From positions 3,637,001 through 3,701,000 of the forward strand of contig NZ_BNED01000005.1 in the NCBI RefSeq assembly GCF_016755875.1: 64,000 nt of DNA, written 5' to 3'. The position numbers were made by a program, and so were the translations under genes. Within the stretch, counting starts at the first letter, position 1. Every line of letters begins with the position of its first letter. This stretch comes from Streptomyces spororaveus. GTDB taxonomy: Bacteria; Actinomycetota; Actinomycetes; Streptomycetales; Streptomycetaceae. Positions 19,913-30,064 of the stretch are shown here, piece after piece. The notes beneath the pieces were generated by a model that worked only from the letters and a program-made list of their open reading frames with translations, was not told the origin of the DNA and did no database searches.

Positions 19913-21586
19913 ATGACTGTCACCGCTCCCACACCCGTCCCGGTAGCTGATGGCCGGGCCCAGCGTGGCCACAGTGGCCGCCTCCGGAGCGCCTTCCTGT
20001 TCACCCTGGCCGAGGCCGGGGTCTCGGTCTTCGCGGCGCTCCTCCTGACATGGATGAGCAGGCGCCTCCACGTCAACCCGATGAACCGGATCGGGCAGGT
20101 CAGCGGCCTGGCCGGCGTCCAGCTGCGGCTGTTGGTGCTGTTGACGGCGACCGTGGCCCTGTACCTGGTGCTGTCCCGGCTGCTGCCGCGGGCTGCGGTG
20201 CGGATCGGCGCGGCGGCGGTGGCCGGCCTGGCCACGGGTGTGACCGCGAGCGGCAGCGTCATCTCCCTGCGCGGCACGATCTGGCCGATCAACGGGTTCG
20301 GCGGTGACATCGGCAACCTGCAGACCTGGGCGTACAACGTCATCGACGGCGTGCCGCTGCCCGAGGAGTACCCGCCGGGCTTCCCCCACGTGCTGGCCTG
20401 GATCGCGCAGTTGGTCTTCGACGGTGACCCGACGAAGGCCGTCAAGTGGGTCATGGCCGGCTTCCTCGCGATCACGGGCCCCGTGGCCTACCTGGCCTGG
20501 CGGATGCTGCTGCCGCCGCTGTGGGCGCTCGGCGTCGGGGTGACCGCGACGCTGCCGCTGGTCGACCCGTACAAGCCGTACTCGGCGCTCGTCCTCGTCG
20601 TGGTGATCCCGGTCTTCGCCAAGCTGGTGCAGGTGGTGCAGGACGCGTACAAGCTGGGGCGCGGCCGGGCCTCACTGATCGGCGCGGGTCTCGGTCTGCT
20701 GCTCGCGGGGCTGTTCCTGCTGTACGCGGGCTGGTTCGTGTGGTCCGCGGTCGGTGTGGTGGTGCTGTTCCTGTTCGTCCTCGGCTCGATCGCCCGCAAG
20801 CGCGGGCTGCGGGCGCTGGGCGAGGCGGTGTTGCCGCTGGCGGCCTCGGTGGCGGTGTTCCTGGCGCTCGCGGGTCCGTACATGGTGCGGCTGCTGGGTG
20901 CGAGCGGCTCCACCAAGGACACGTACTTCTACTTCGACACCTGGATCGACCCGGCGTACTGGGCGATGTGGTCCGCCTCCATGCCCACCAAGCTCCAGGA
21001 GAGCGGCTGGCCGCTGCCCGGTGAGCTCGGCGGTGTGGGCATCGTCCCGATCCTGCTGATCACCGGCATGGCGGTGGCGTTCGGGCTGGCGCTGCGCAAG
21101 CCGGTGGTGCTCACGCTCGCGGCGTGCACGGGCAGCGCGTTCCTGCTGCGCTACTGGTACGCCTCGCACATGTACCAGGACCAGGTCGTCCAGCTCTACC
21201 CGCGCACCAGCATGCAGATCATGTACTGCATGATCGCGCTGACCGGGCTGGCCCTGTACTACTCGGTGGACCGCATCAGGTCCTGGGTCCGCACCACCGA
21301 GGTCCTCAGCGGCATCACGGGCCGGATCGACGCTCCCGCCGGCCGCCGGACCGTCGTCATCGGCGCGCTGTGCGGGCTGGCCCTGCTGTTCGGCTCGGCC
21401 GGCTCGGCCACCTCCGACGCCTTCATGCCGAAGAACCCCGAGAAGCACCGCGGGCTCGGGGAGCTGACCTGGTACTCGCACACCGTCCAGCAGCCCGACG
21501 GGAGTTGCCCCAAGTACGCCCCGGGCGGCGTCTGCACCCCGTTCGAGATGCCGAAGCGGCCCATGCCGCAGCGCCCGGGCGGCTGA
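19913..21586 (+). CDS. AftA-like polytopic membrane glycosyltransferase (GT-C type), paralogue 2
   Basis: 557 residues, divergent from and clearly paralogous to the gene at 17902-19737: HVNPMNRIGQVSGLAGVQ, EYPPGFPHVLAWIAQ, RYWYASHMYQDQVVQLYPRT and a C-terminal SCPKYAPGGVC pair. About eleven membrane segments, then a short outside domain with two Cys instead of four. No ribosome site precedes the ATG; a TAGAGT hexamer eight bases upstream suggests a leaderless mRNA. It ends at a large convergent terminator. A sugar-phosphate-polyprenol donor is likely from the family; donor sugar and acceptor are unknown. Confidence 0.65.
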   Translation: MTVTAPTPVPVADGRAQRGHSGRLRSAFLFTLAEAGVSVFAALLLTWMSRRLHVNPMNRIGQVSGLAGVQLRLLVLLTATVALYLVLSRLLPRAAVRIGAAAVAGLATGVTASGSVISLRGTIWPINGFGGDIGNLQTWAYNVIDGVPLPEEYPPGFPHVLAWIAQLVFDGDPTKAVKWVMAGFLAITGPVAYLAWRMLLPPLWALGVGVTATLPLVDPYKPYSALVLVVVIPVFAKLVQVVQDAYKLGRGRASLIGAGLGLLLAGLFLLYAGWFVWSAVGVVVLFLFVLGSIARKRGLRALGEAVLPLAASVAVFLALAGPYMVRLLGASGSTKDTYFYFDTWIDPAYWAMWSASMPTKLQESGWPLPGELGGVGIVPILLITGMAVAFGLALRKPVVLTLAACTGSAFLLRYWYASHMYQDQVVQLYPRTSMQIMYCMIALTGLALYYSVDRIRSWVRTTEVLSGITGRIDAPAGRRTVVIGALCGLALLFGSAGSATSDAFMPKNPEKHRGLGELTWYSHTVQQPDGSCPKYAPGGVCTPFEMPKRPMPQRPGG

Positions 21587-21613
21587 CGGCCCCGGGGCCA
21601 CGGCTCCACGTAG

Positions 21614-21665
21614 AGCAGAACGGCCCTGCCGCCGGTCCGAGGACCGGCGGCAGGGCCGTTCTGCT
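21614..21665. terminator. Bidirectional terminator, perfect 25-bp inverted repeat
   Basis: 21614-21638 and 21641-21665 are exact inverted copies around a 2-nt centre (GA). The arms begin AGCAGAACGGCCC. It sits between convergent genes and should stop transcription from both sides. Confidence 0.85.
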
Positions 21666-21685
21666 GTGCCGTGACGGCCGGGGCG

Positions 21686-22585
21686 TCAGCGCTGCCCGGC
21701 GGTGAAGGCGTGCCTGGCGAGCGTACGGGCGCCCTCGCGCTGCCCGCGGCGCAGCGCGCCCGGGAGCATCGTGAGCGCGTGCAGGCGGGACGCGCTGTGG
21801 AAGCGGGCCGCCCGGGCCGCCTTCGGCCAGCCGCGGGCGTCCATGCGCGCGGCCACCGCGGCGAAGTACCGCTCGGCCTCGGTGAACCGGGTACCGGAGA
21901 AGGCCTGCACCGACGACTCGCTGACGGCGTGCCGGCGGTACTGGAACACCGTGGTGGAGTTGTCGATGACCATCTGCTCGCCGCCTTCGAGCTGGTCGAC
22001 GACGAGCGCGAGGTCCTGGATGACCGAGTAGTCGTCCCGGAAGTTCACCGCGCGCAGAGCCTCGCCGCGCCAGGCGATCGACGGGAAGTAGAGCCAGTTG
22101 CCGCGCAGCACGCTGGCCGCCAGCTCCTCACCGGCCATCAGACGGCGGCCCTTCACCTGCGGCGAGTACAGCCGCTTCTTGGTGTTGTCCGCCAGGCCCT
22201 GCGTCACCCGGCCGTCGCCGTCGATGACCTCGACACCGGGCTGGACCATGCCGATGCCCGGGTGGTCCGCGACGATCGCGCGCACGGTCTCCAGGTAGTG
22301 CGGGTGCAGGAGGTCGTCGCAGCCCATGATGACCACGTAGTCGGCCTCGGAGAGCCGCACGCACTTCTGGAAGTTCTTGGTGATGCCGAGGTTCTGCTCG
22401 TTGCGCGTGTAGTGCACCCGCTCGTCACCGAGCTGCTCGAACCAGCCGGGCACCTCCGGCTCCTTGCCGTCGTCGATGACGACGAGCCGGAAGTCACCGT
22501 CGGTCTGGGCCAGCACGCTGCGGACGGCGTCCTGCATCAGCCGCACGTCCCCGTAGTAGGGGAGCATGAAGTCGAAAGTCACCAT
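21686..22585 (-). CDS. Glycosyltransferase family 2 protein
   Basis: 299 residues with a GT-A fold. The nucleotide-binding VVIDDG (DD at 38-39) and the metal motif CDD (90-91, in VIMGCDDLLHP) are clear. No membrane segment, so it is probably a cytosolic transferase that adds a sugar to a lipid-linked glycan. Last gene of the overlapping operon that starts with rfbB. dTDP-L-rhamnose, made by the neighbours, is a plausible donor, but nothing in the sequence proves it. Confidence 0.85.
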   Translation of the reverse strand: MVTFDFMLPYYGDVRLMQDAVRSVLAQTDGDFRLVVIDDGKEPEVPGWFEQLGDERVHYTRNEQNLGITKNFQKCVRLSEADYVVIMGCDDLLHPHYLETVRAIVADHPGIGMVQPGVEVIDGDGRVTQGLADNTKKRLYSPQVKGRRLMAGEELAASVLRGNWLYFPSIAWRGEALRAVNFRDDYSVIQDLALVVDQLEGGEQMVIDNSTTVFQYRRHAVSESSVQAFSGTRFTEAERYFAAVAARMDARGWPKAARAARFHSASRLHALTMLPGALRRGQREGARTLARHAFTAGQR

Positions 22586-22591
22586 GGAGCG

Positions 22592-22984
22592 TCAGGCCTT
22601 CACGGAGTCGGTGCCGGTGTCCGTGGTCGTGCTGAGGCGCTCGTCGTTGTGGCGCACGCCCTCGTTGATCGCCACCGTCCTGGCCAGGTCGGTGATCTTC
22701 TTCTCCAGCGAGCGGAAACGCAGGAAGGTGTTGAGGGTCAGGAAGCCCATGGCGAGCACCATGACGTACAGCACCAGGTCGGTGCCGCGGCCGACGCCGA
22801 GCTGGTGGGCCACCCAGGTCACGTCGGTCGGGCGGAGCACCGCGTAGACGTTGACGATGACGAAGAGCGAGAAGGCTATGCGCTTCCAAGCCCGGTTCTT
22901 CGCCTGGCTCCACGTCCGGATGAACATCAGTGCCATGGACACCGAGCCGACGATCAGCAGCAGCTGAATCCAGAAGTACTTCAT
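22592..22984 (-). CDS. DUF2304 small membrane protein
   Basis: 130 residues with three hydrophobic helices (about 5-22, 33-52 and 70-90) and a charged coiled C-terminus (FRSLEKKITDLARTVAINEG). The pattern fits DUF2304, small proteins that are often encoded beside GtrB-like polyprenyl-phosphate glycosyltransferases. It overlaps the upstream GT2 gene by ATGA, so the two are likely made in equal amounts and act together, perhaps as a flippase-like or scaffold partner. Confidence 0.75.
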   Translation of the reverse strand: MKYFWIQLLLIVGSVSMALMFIRTWSQAKNRAWKRIAFSLFVIVNVYAVLRPTDVTWVAHQLGVGRGTDLVLYVMVLAMGFLTLNTFLRFRSLEKKITDLARTVAINEGVRHNDERLSTTTDTGTDSVKA

Positions 22985-23742
22985 CGACGCCCACGCTCCC
23001 GAAGCGAAATGTCAAAAAGGATGTTGACGCCGTTGATCAGGGACTGGCCCTTGGCGCGCGAGTAGTCGGTGTAGAGGATGTCCACCGGTACCTCGGTGAC
23101 ACGCAGCGTGGAGCCGGCGAGGAAGCCGACGAGCTCGGATGCGTGGGCCATGCCGTTCATGGTGATGTTCAGCTGCTCGGCGGCCTCCCGGCCCAGCACG
23201 CGCAGACCGTTGTGCGCGTCCGTGAGCTTGAGCTTGCGCGCGGTCGGGCTGACGGCGGCGGCCGTGCGCAGCACGACCTGCTTGATCCACGGCACCTGGC
23301 CGTTCTGCTCGATGAAGCGGGAGCCGAGCACGACGTCGGCCTCGTCGCGGCGGAGCACCGCGACCATCGTCTCGACGTCCTTGGTCTGGTGCTGGCCGTC
23401 GGCGTCGAAGGTGGCGAAGTAGCGGGCGCCGGGCTGGGCCAGCGCGTAGGTCAGGCCGGTCTGCAGGGCCGCGCCCTGACCGAGGTTGACCGGGTGGCGC
23501 ACCAGGTGGGCACCGGTCGTCGCTATGTGCTTGGCCGAGTCGTCGGTGCTGCCGTCGTCGACGACGACGATGTTGGGGAACGTCTTGCGGGCCCCCTCGA
23601 CCACCTCGGCGATCACCTGGCCCTCGTTATAGGCCGGTATGACCAGCCAGACATCGTCGTATTGGGACACGGTAGCTCCAGCGGAATGTGGCACAAACGA
23701 GTGCTCGGTGATCGGTGTGACGTCGTGGGGAGGCTTGGTCAT
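22981..23742 (-). CDS. GtrB/DPM1-like glycosyltransferase family 2 protein
   Basis: 253 residues. The motifs VIPAYNEGQVIAEVV, VDDGSTDDS (62-69) and FDADGQHQ (DAD at 113-115) are those of dolichyl/polyprenyl-phosphate sugar synthases. There is no C-terminal membrane pair as in GtrB; the membrane contact may come from the overlapping DUF2304 protein. It overlaps the flippase gene upstream by ATGA. The likely product is a polyprenyl-phosphate sugar that GT-C enzymes such as the two AftA-like proteins could use. Confidence 0.85.
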   Translation of the reverse strand: MTKPPHDVTPITEHSFVPHSAGATVSQYDDVWLVIPAYNEGQVIAEVVEGARKTFPNIVVVDDGSTDDSAKHIATTGAHLVRHPVNLGQGAALQTGLTYALAQPGARYFATFDADGQHQTKDVETMVAVLRRDEADVVLGSRFIEQNGQVPWIKQVVLRTAAAVSPTARKLKLTDAHNGLRVLGREAAEQLNITMNGMAHASELVGFLAGSTLRVTEVPVDILYTDYSRAKGQSLINGVNILFDISLRERGRR

Positions 23743-25073
23743 TTCCCGACCGCTCCCACTCCCGGGATGCCTGCGTCGGCCGGCTGCGCGGTCCCCTCAC
23801 CGGCTGCGGCGGCGGCTCCGGGGAAGCTCAGCCTGAGGGCTGTCAGCATAGCGAGGACGGTGGCGGTCGAACCGAGGGCGTAGGCGACGATCACGCGCAC
23901 GGCAACGTCGCCCGGTATCAGGGTGATGCCCACCAGGACCGCCGTGCCCAGGGCCCAGGAGAGCAGCTGCAGGTTGTGCCGCTTGAATACCATCAGCGCC
24001 TGTCCGAGGACCATCGCGAACATGTACGCCGCGGTGCCCGCGGACAGCAGGAAGAAGTCGAAGCTGCCCAGCACCGGGTCCTCGGTACCGAAGAGCACCT
24101 CGATGAGCCAGGGGCCGAGGACCGTGGCCGGTACGCCGCCGAGCAGTCCGAGCGCCGCGACGACCATCGCGATCCGGCGCAGCATCGCCCAGAAGGCCAC
24201 CCGGTCGCCGGCCGTGAAGGCGGCGGTGAGCCCGCTGAGCAGCGAGGCCTGCAGGGAACCGAAGACGAAGAGCGGTACCCGCGCGAGGACGGTCGCGCTC
24301 ATCAGCGCCGAGATCAGCGCACTGTCGGAGGGCGCCAGCAGTTTGGTGCTCATGACGGCCGCGTTGACGACGACCTGGGACAGCAGGGTCGCGCAGACGA
24401 GCAGTCCGAGGCCGTTGCACAGCTCGCGCCAGGCGATCGGCTCGCCGGGCCCGACCGCGCGCAGCAGCGTGGGCAGGGTGACCAGCGTCGCGATCACCGG
24501 CGCGAAGGCCAGGATGAGGCTGAAGGCCAGCGCCGAGTGCAGCCCGAACAGCAGGCAGCCGAAGGCGAGCACGATGCGCAGGCCGCCGTCGACGGCGAGC
24601 TGGGTGCCGTACGCGCCGAACCGGCCGAGGCCCGCCAGGACACCGCGGGTGAGGTAGCACAGGGCCATACCGGCGAAGGCGCTGCCGAGCGCCGCCACCA
24701 GGGCGCGGTCCCCGTGGAACAGCAGGTCGGCGAGGGGGCCGGCGCCGAGGGCGAGGACGAGCAGGGTCGCGCCGAGGATCCCGGCGGTGAGCAGCCCGGC
24801 CCGGCGCAGCACCGGGGCCGCGCCCTGGCCGAGGACCACGCGCGCGGAGACGATCCGGGTGAGCTCCTGCTCCATCGGGAAGAAGATGCCGATGCCGATG
24901 GACATCACGATCGTCCAGAGCACGGAGACGTTCGCATAGCCCGCGTCGGACAGGCTGTGGCCGGCCACGCCCAGGTGTGCGTAGGAGGCCGCGCCGAGCA
25001 CGACGGTGCCGCCGGCCACCGCGACGGTGCCCGGCGGCAGCGCCGCGCTCAACTTGTTCAGCAGGGTTTTCAT
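23739..25073 (-). CDS. Polysaccharide flippase-like membrane protein (MOP/Wzx type)
   Basis: 444 residues with about twelve membrane helices and short loops; an N-terminal MKTLLNKLSAALPPGTVAV and internal pseudo-symmetry fit the MOP exporter superfamily that moves lipid-linked oligosaccharides across the membrane. It overlaps both neighbours by ATGA (23739-23742 and 25070-25073), which places it in the same translation-coupled operon as rfbD and the GT2 gene. The frame is open far upstream within rfbD, but the ATG at 25073 is the right start. Substrate unknown. Confidence 0.75.
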   Translation of the reverse strand: MKTLLNKLSAALPPGTVAVAGGTVVLGAASYAHLGVAGHSLSDAGYANVSVLWTIVMSIGIGIFFPMEQELTRIVSARVVLGQGAAPVLRRAGLLTAGILGATLLVLALGAGPLADLLFHGDRALVAALGSAFAGMALCYLTRGVLAGLGRFGAYGTQLAVDGGLRIVLAFGCLLFGLHSALAFSLILAFAPVIATLVTLPTLLRAVGPGEPIAWRELCNGLGLLVCATLLSQVVVNAAVMSTKLLAPSDSALISALMSATVLARVPLFVFGSLQASLLSGLTAAFTAGDRVAFWAMLRRIAMVVAALGLLGGVPATVLGPWLIEVLFGTEDPVLGSFDFFLLSAGTAAYMFAMVLGQALMVFKRHNLQLLSWALGTAVLVGITLIPGDVAVRVIVAYALGSTATVLAMLTALRLSFPGAAAAAGEGTAQPADAGIPGVGAVGK

Positions 25074-25993
25074 CCCGCGCGGCCGTCCCGGGCCGCCTTC
25101 GCGAGTGCGGTGAAGCCGGGGGTGGCGAGCGCCTCGGCGAGCTGTTCGCGCCAGTCGGCGAGCGGGGCCAGTCCGGCCTCCTCCTCCCAGGCGTCGTGCG
25201 CGAGCACGCTGAAGGCGGGGCGCACGGCGGGGCGGACGAACGCCTCGGAGGTGGTCGGCCTGATCCGCTCGGGGTCCAGACCGCTCAGCCGGTAGGTCTC
25301 GCGGGCCAGTCCCATCCAGGTGGTCCGGCCGCTCGCGGTGCCGTGGTAGATCCCGCCCATGGCATGGCCCCGGAGGGCGGCCAGGCCGAGCTCGACCAGG
25401 TGGCGGGCGAGCGCCTTGGACCAGGTGGGCTGGCCGTGCTGGTCGTCGACCACGTCGAGGGTGTCCCGCTGGGCGGCCAGCTTCAGCATGGTGGCGACGA
25501 AGTTCGCCCCGTGCTCCCCGTACAGCCAGGCGGTCCGCACGATGTAGCCGTCCTGCGGGAGCAGTTCGGCGACGGCCTGCTCGCCGGCCAGCTTGGAACG
25601 GCCGTAGGCGTTGACCGGGCCGGTCTCGGCGTCCTCGCGGTACGGCTCCACGGCATCGCCGGGGAGCACGTAGTCGGTGGAGACGTGGATCAGGCGCACG
25701 TGGGCGTCCGCGCACGCCTCGGCGAGGAGGCGCACGGCGGTGCCGTTGACGGCGGTCGCCGCTTCCTCGGCGGTCTCGGCACCGTCGACGTCCGTCCAGG
25801 CAGCGCAGTTCACGACCACGGTGACGTCCTCGACCGCGGCGCGGACCGCGTCCCGGTCGGTGATGTCGAGGTCGGCACGGCGCAGGCCCACGGCCTCGAT
25901 CCCGGCGCGCTTCAGGACGGACAGCACGTCCTGGCCGAGCATCCCGGCGGCGCCGGTGACCAGCCAGCGGCCGGCGAACGAGTCGGTGCTCAC
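25070..25993 (-). CDS. rfbD: dTDP-4-dehydrorhamnose reductase
   Basis: 307 residues. The Rossmann motif GAAGMLGQDV and the active-site YGRSKLAGE (Tyr-x3-Lys) are present, plus HVSTDYVLPG. It does the last step to dTDP-L-rhamnose using NAD(P)H. The GTG at 25993 overlaps the rfbB stop (GTGA). Confidence 0.94.
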   Translation of the reverse strand: MSTDSFAGRWLVTGAAGMLGQDVLSVLKRAGIEAVGLRRADLDITDRDAVRAAVEDVTVVVNCAAWTDVDGAETAEEAATAVNGTAVRLLAEACADAHVRLIHVSTDYVLPGDAVEPYREDAETGPVNAYGRSKLAGEQAVAELLPQDGYIVRTAWLYGEHGANFVATMLKLAAQRDTLDVVDDQHGQPTWSKALARHLVELGLAALRGHAMGGIYHGTASGRTTWMGLARETYRLSGLDPERIRPTTSEAFVRPAVRPAFSVLAHDAWEEEAGLAPLADWREQLAEALATPGFTALAKAARDGRAG

Positions 25994-26967
25994 TTCTGCA
26001 GGGCCGCCTTCGCCTTCAGCGGCTCCCACCAGGCACGGTTCTCGCGGTACCAGTCGATGGTGGCCTTGATGCCGTCCTCGAAGGTGACCTGCGGGGCGTA
26101 GCCCAGCTCGGCGCCGATCTTGCTGATGTCGATGGAGTAGCGGAGGTCGTGGCCCTTGCGGTCCTCGACCTGCTCGACCATGTCCCAGCCGAGGCCGGCG
26201 GCCTCCAGCAGGACACCGGTGAGCTCCTTGTTGGTGAGCTCGGTGCCGCCGCCGATGTTGTAGACCTCGCCGGCCCGGCCCTTGCGCATGGCCAGGTCGA
26301 TGCCGCGGCAGTGGTCGGAGACGTGCAGCCAGTCGCGGACGTTGCCGCCGTTGCCGTACAGCGGGACCTTCTTGCCGTCCATCAGGTTCGAGACGAACAG
26401 CGGGATGACCTTCTCCGGGAACTGGTAGTGCCCGTAGTTGTTGGAGCAGCGGGTGACCACCACGTCCATGCCGTGGGTGCGGTGGTAGGCCAGCGCCAGC
26501 AGGTCGGACGACGCCTTCGAGGCGGAGTACGGGGAGTTGGGCACCAGCGGCCACTCCTCCGTCCAGGAGCCCTCGCTGATCGAGCCGTAGACCTCGTCGG
26601 TGGAGATGTGGACGAAGCGGCCGACGCCGTGCTTGCGGGCGGAGTCGAGCAGCACCTGGGTGCCCACGACGTTGGTCATCACGAACGGGCCCGCGCCGGC
26701 GATCGATCGGTCCACGTGGGACTCGGCCGCGAAGTGCACGACGACATCGTGACCGGGCATGACCTGGTCGACGGCATCCGCGTCGCAGATGTCGCCCTTG
26801 ACGAAGGTGTAGCCGGGGTGGTCCGCGACCGGGGCGAGGTTGGCCTCGACGCCCGAGTAGGTCAGCTTGTCGAAGACAGTGATCTGCGCCGTTGCATCTG
26901 CGGTGAGCTGCTGGCGGACGAATTCTGAACCGATGAAGCCGGCGCCGCCGGTCACGAGGATGCGCAT
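25990..26967 (-). CDS. rfbB: dTDP-glucose 4,6-dehydratase
   Basis: 325 residues. NAD site GGAGFIGSEF near the start; catalytic HISTDEVYGSI (Thr-Asp-Glu) and YSASKASSDL (Tyr-x3-Lys). It makes dTDP-4-keto-6-deoxyglucose. First gene of the six-gene minus-strand operon; 81 bp separate it from the divergent rfbA. Confidence 0.96.
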   Translation of the reverse strand: MRILVTGGAGFIGSEFVRQQLTADATAQITVFDKLTYSGVEANLAPVADHPGYTFVKGDICDADAVDQVMPGHDVVVHFAAESHVDRSIAGAGPFVMTNVVGTQVLLDSARKHGVGRFVHISTDEVYGSISEGSWTEEWPLVPNSPYSASKASSDLLALAYHRTHGMDVVVTRCSNNYGHYQFPEKVIPLFVSNLMDGKKVPLYGNGGNVRDWLHVSDHCRGIDLAMRKGRAGEVYNIGGGTELTNKELTGVLLEAAGLGWDMVEQVEDRKGHDLRYSIDISKIGAELGYAPQVTFEDGIKATIDWYRENRAWWEPLKAKAALQK

Positions 26968-27036
26968 AATACGAAGAGTCTAGCGGCCTGCCGAACGTCA
27001 CATTCCCTTGGCTCGGCTCCCCTGCGCGCTCTCGCA

Positions 27037-27042
27037 TAGGGT
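27037..27042 (+). promoter_or_regulatory. Candidate -10 box of a leaderless rfbA transcript
   Basis: TAGGGT is followed by exactly six bases and then the rfbA ATG; there is no ribosome-binding site. No good -35 at the usual distance. Confidence 0.4.
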
Positions 27043-27048
27043 TCACCC

Positions 27049-27924
27049 ATGCGTGGAATCCTTTTGGCCGGTGGCACCGGATCGCGACTCTGGCCGCTGA
27101 CCCGGGCAGTCTCGAAGCAGCTGCTGCCCGTCTTCGACAAGCCGATGATCTATTACCCCCTCTCCACCCTGGTGATGGCGGGGATCAGTGAAATTCTGAT
27201 CATCACCACCCCGGACGACCGCGACCAGTTCGAGCGACTGCTCGGCGACGGCTCGCAGTTCGGCCTCCGGCTGGAGTACGCCGTTCAGGAGCGCCCGGAG
27301 GGCATCGCCCAGGCCTTCGTCCTCGGCGCCGACTTCATCGGCGACGAGTCCGTCGCGCTGATCCTCGGCGACAACATCTTCCACGGCAGTGGCCTCGGCA
27401 CCCGCCTCGCCCAGCACACGGACGCCAAGGGCGGCCGCGTGTTCGCGTACCCGGTGGCCGACCCCACCGCCTACGGCGTGGTCGAGTTCGACGAGAACGG
27501 CCAGGCCATCTCCATCGAGGAGAAGCCGGAGAAGCCCAAGTCCCGCTACGCGGTGCCGGGTCTGTACTTCTACGACAACCAGGTCGTCGAGATAGCCCGC
27601 GGCCTGAAGCCCAGCGCCCGCGGCGAGCTGGAGATCACCGCCGTCAACGACGCGTACCTCCAGGCCGGCGAGCTCAACGTCACCATCCTCGACCGCGGTA
27701 CCGCATGGCTGGACACCGGCACCTTCGTCTCGATGGTGCAGGCCTCCGAGTTCGTCCGCGTGATAGAGGAGCGCCAGGGCTTCAAGATCGGCTGCATCGA
27801 GGAGGCGGCCTGGCGGGCCGGCCTGATCGACTCCGCGCAGCTGCGCGCGCTCGCCGAACCGCTGACCAAGAGCGGCTACGGCGACTACCTGCTGATGCTG
27901 CTCGACGAGGAGAACGCCCGATGA
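27049..27924 (+). CDS. rfbA: Glucose-1-phosphate thymidylyltransferase
   Basis: 291 residues. The nucleotidyltransferase signature [13 protein letters not shown] opens the protein, followed by [11 protein letters not shown]. It makes dTDP-glucose from dTTP and glucose-1-phosphate, the first step to dTDP-rhamnose. It overlaps rfbC by ATGA. No Shine-Dalgarno; see the leaderless -10. Confidence 0.96.
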   Translation: MRGILLAGGTGSRLWPLTRAVSKQLLPVFDKPMIYYPLSTLVMAGISEILIITTPDDRDQFERLLGDGSQFGLRLEYAVQERPEGIAQAFVLGADFIGDESVALILGDNIFHGSGLGTRLAQHTDAKGGRVFAYPVADPTAYGVVEFDENGQAISIEEKPEKPKSRYAVPGLYFYDNQVVEIARGLKPSARGELEITAVNDAYLQAGELNVTILDRGTAWLDTGTFVSMVQASEFVRVIEERQGFKIGCIEEAAWRAGLIDSAQLRALAEPLTKSGYGDYLLMLLDEENAR

Positions 27925-28520
27925 AGTTCCGCGAACTCTCCATCGAGGGCGCCTTCGAGATCACCCCTCAGGTGCACGGCGACCCGCGCGGCATGTTCAC
28001 CGAGTGGTACCGCTTCGACCGGCTGGCCGAGGTCGTCGGCCACCCGCTGAACCTGGCGCAGGCGAACCTCTCGGTCTCCTCCGCCGGCGTGGTCCGCGGC
28101 ATCCACTTCGCCGACGTCCCGCGCGGCCAGGCCAAGTACGTGACCTGCGTACGCGGCGCCGTGCTCGACGTCATGGTCGACCTGCGGGTCGGCTCCCCCA
28201 CCTTCGGCCGGTGGGAGGGTGTCCGCCTCGACGACGTGGACCGCCGCGCGGTCTACATCCCCGAGGGCCTCGGCCACGGCTTCTGCGCGCTGAGCGACGA
28301 CGCGACGCTGTCGTACCTGTGCTCGGAGACGTACAACCCGACCGCCGAGCACGCGGTGCACCCGCTCGACCCCGACCTGGGCATCGAGTGGCCGGCCGAC
28401 ATCCCGCTGCTGTCCGCCCGCGACGAGGCCGCTCCCTCGCTGGCCGACGCCATCGCGACCGGCCTGCTGCCCGACTACGCCACCTGCGTGGAGTTCACCG
28501 AGTCCCTGCGCGTGAACTGA
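27921..28520 (+). CDS. rfbC: dTDP-4-dehydrorhamnose 3,5-epimerase
   Basis: 199 residues, a cupin fold. [20 protein letters not shown] contains the catalytic His; [10 protein letters not shown] and [10 protein letters not shown] follow. It epimerises C3 and C5 of the keto sugar. The [14 protein letters not shown] start at 27921 overlaps the rfbA stop. With rfbA, rfbB and rfbD it completes the dTDP-L-rhamnose pathway. Confidence 0.95.
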   Translation: MKFRELSIEGAFEITPQVHGDPRGMFTEWYRFDRLAEVVGHPLNLAQANLSVSSAGVVRGIHFADVPRGQAKYVTCVRGAVLDVMVDLRVGSPTFGRWEGVRLDDVDRRAVYIPEGLGHGFCALSDDATLSYLCSETYNPTAEHAVHPLDPDLGIEWPADIPLLSARDEAAPSLADAIATGLLPDYATCVEFTESLRVN

Positions 28521-28538
28521 CCCGCCGCCGTACGCGGC

Positions 28539-28572
28539 TGAGGGCCGCACCCCGTCCGGGGTGCGGCCCTCA
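28539..28572 (+). terminator. Terminator after rfbC
   Basis: Perfect 16-bp stem (TGAGGGCCGCACCCCG, 28539-28554, against 28557-28572) with a 2-nt centre, 19 bp after the rfbC stop. Confidence 0.8.
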
Positions 28573-28631
28573 CTCGTACCCGCCCCGGCCCGCCCGCCCC
28601 GTCCCGCGCGTCCCGCGGGCCCGGACATGCC

Positions 28632-28675
28632 GAAGGGCCCCGCCCCACCGCCGAGGCGATGGGCCGGGGCCCTTC
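28632..28675 (-). terminator. Terminator after tuf
   Basis: GAAGGGCCCCG (28632-28642) pairs with CGGGGCCCTTC (28665-28675); 49 bp after the tuf stop. Confidence 0.75.
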
Positions 28676-28723
28676 AGTGCAACTTGGTGCCCGGTGAACG
28701 GGCTACCAGGTCAGAGCACGAAA

Positions 28724-29917
<1,194 letters not shown>

Positions 29918-29993
29918 GGGGTCCTCCTGGAGAGTGGTTCTGTACGCCTTACAGATCGGCGCCAGGTGATCTTTGCTGGAAAGCCGGCCCCCC

Positions 29994-30023
29994 GGGGCAA
30001 CGGATGATTACTCCTGTTGCCCC
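29994..30023 (-). terminator. Hairpin in the fusA-tuf gap
   Basis: GGGGCAAC (29994-30001) pairs with GTTGCCCC (30016-30023), with a further GGA/TCC. It may attenuate read-through from fusA into tuf or mark an mRNA end. Confidence 0.45.
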
Positions 30024-30064
30024 AGAGGCTCCGGTGACAAGCCTAAAGCGTGTACTCGGAAGAG

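Noticed and set aside
25994..27046. Upstream extension of rfbD as a giant fused protein through rfbB
   Set aside because: The frame is open by chance; rfbB is plainly coded in another frame and the GTG at 25993 overlaps its stop in the usual way.
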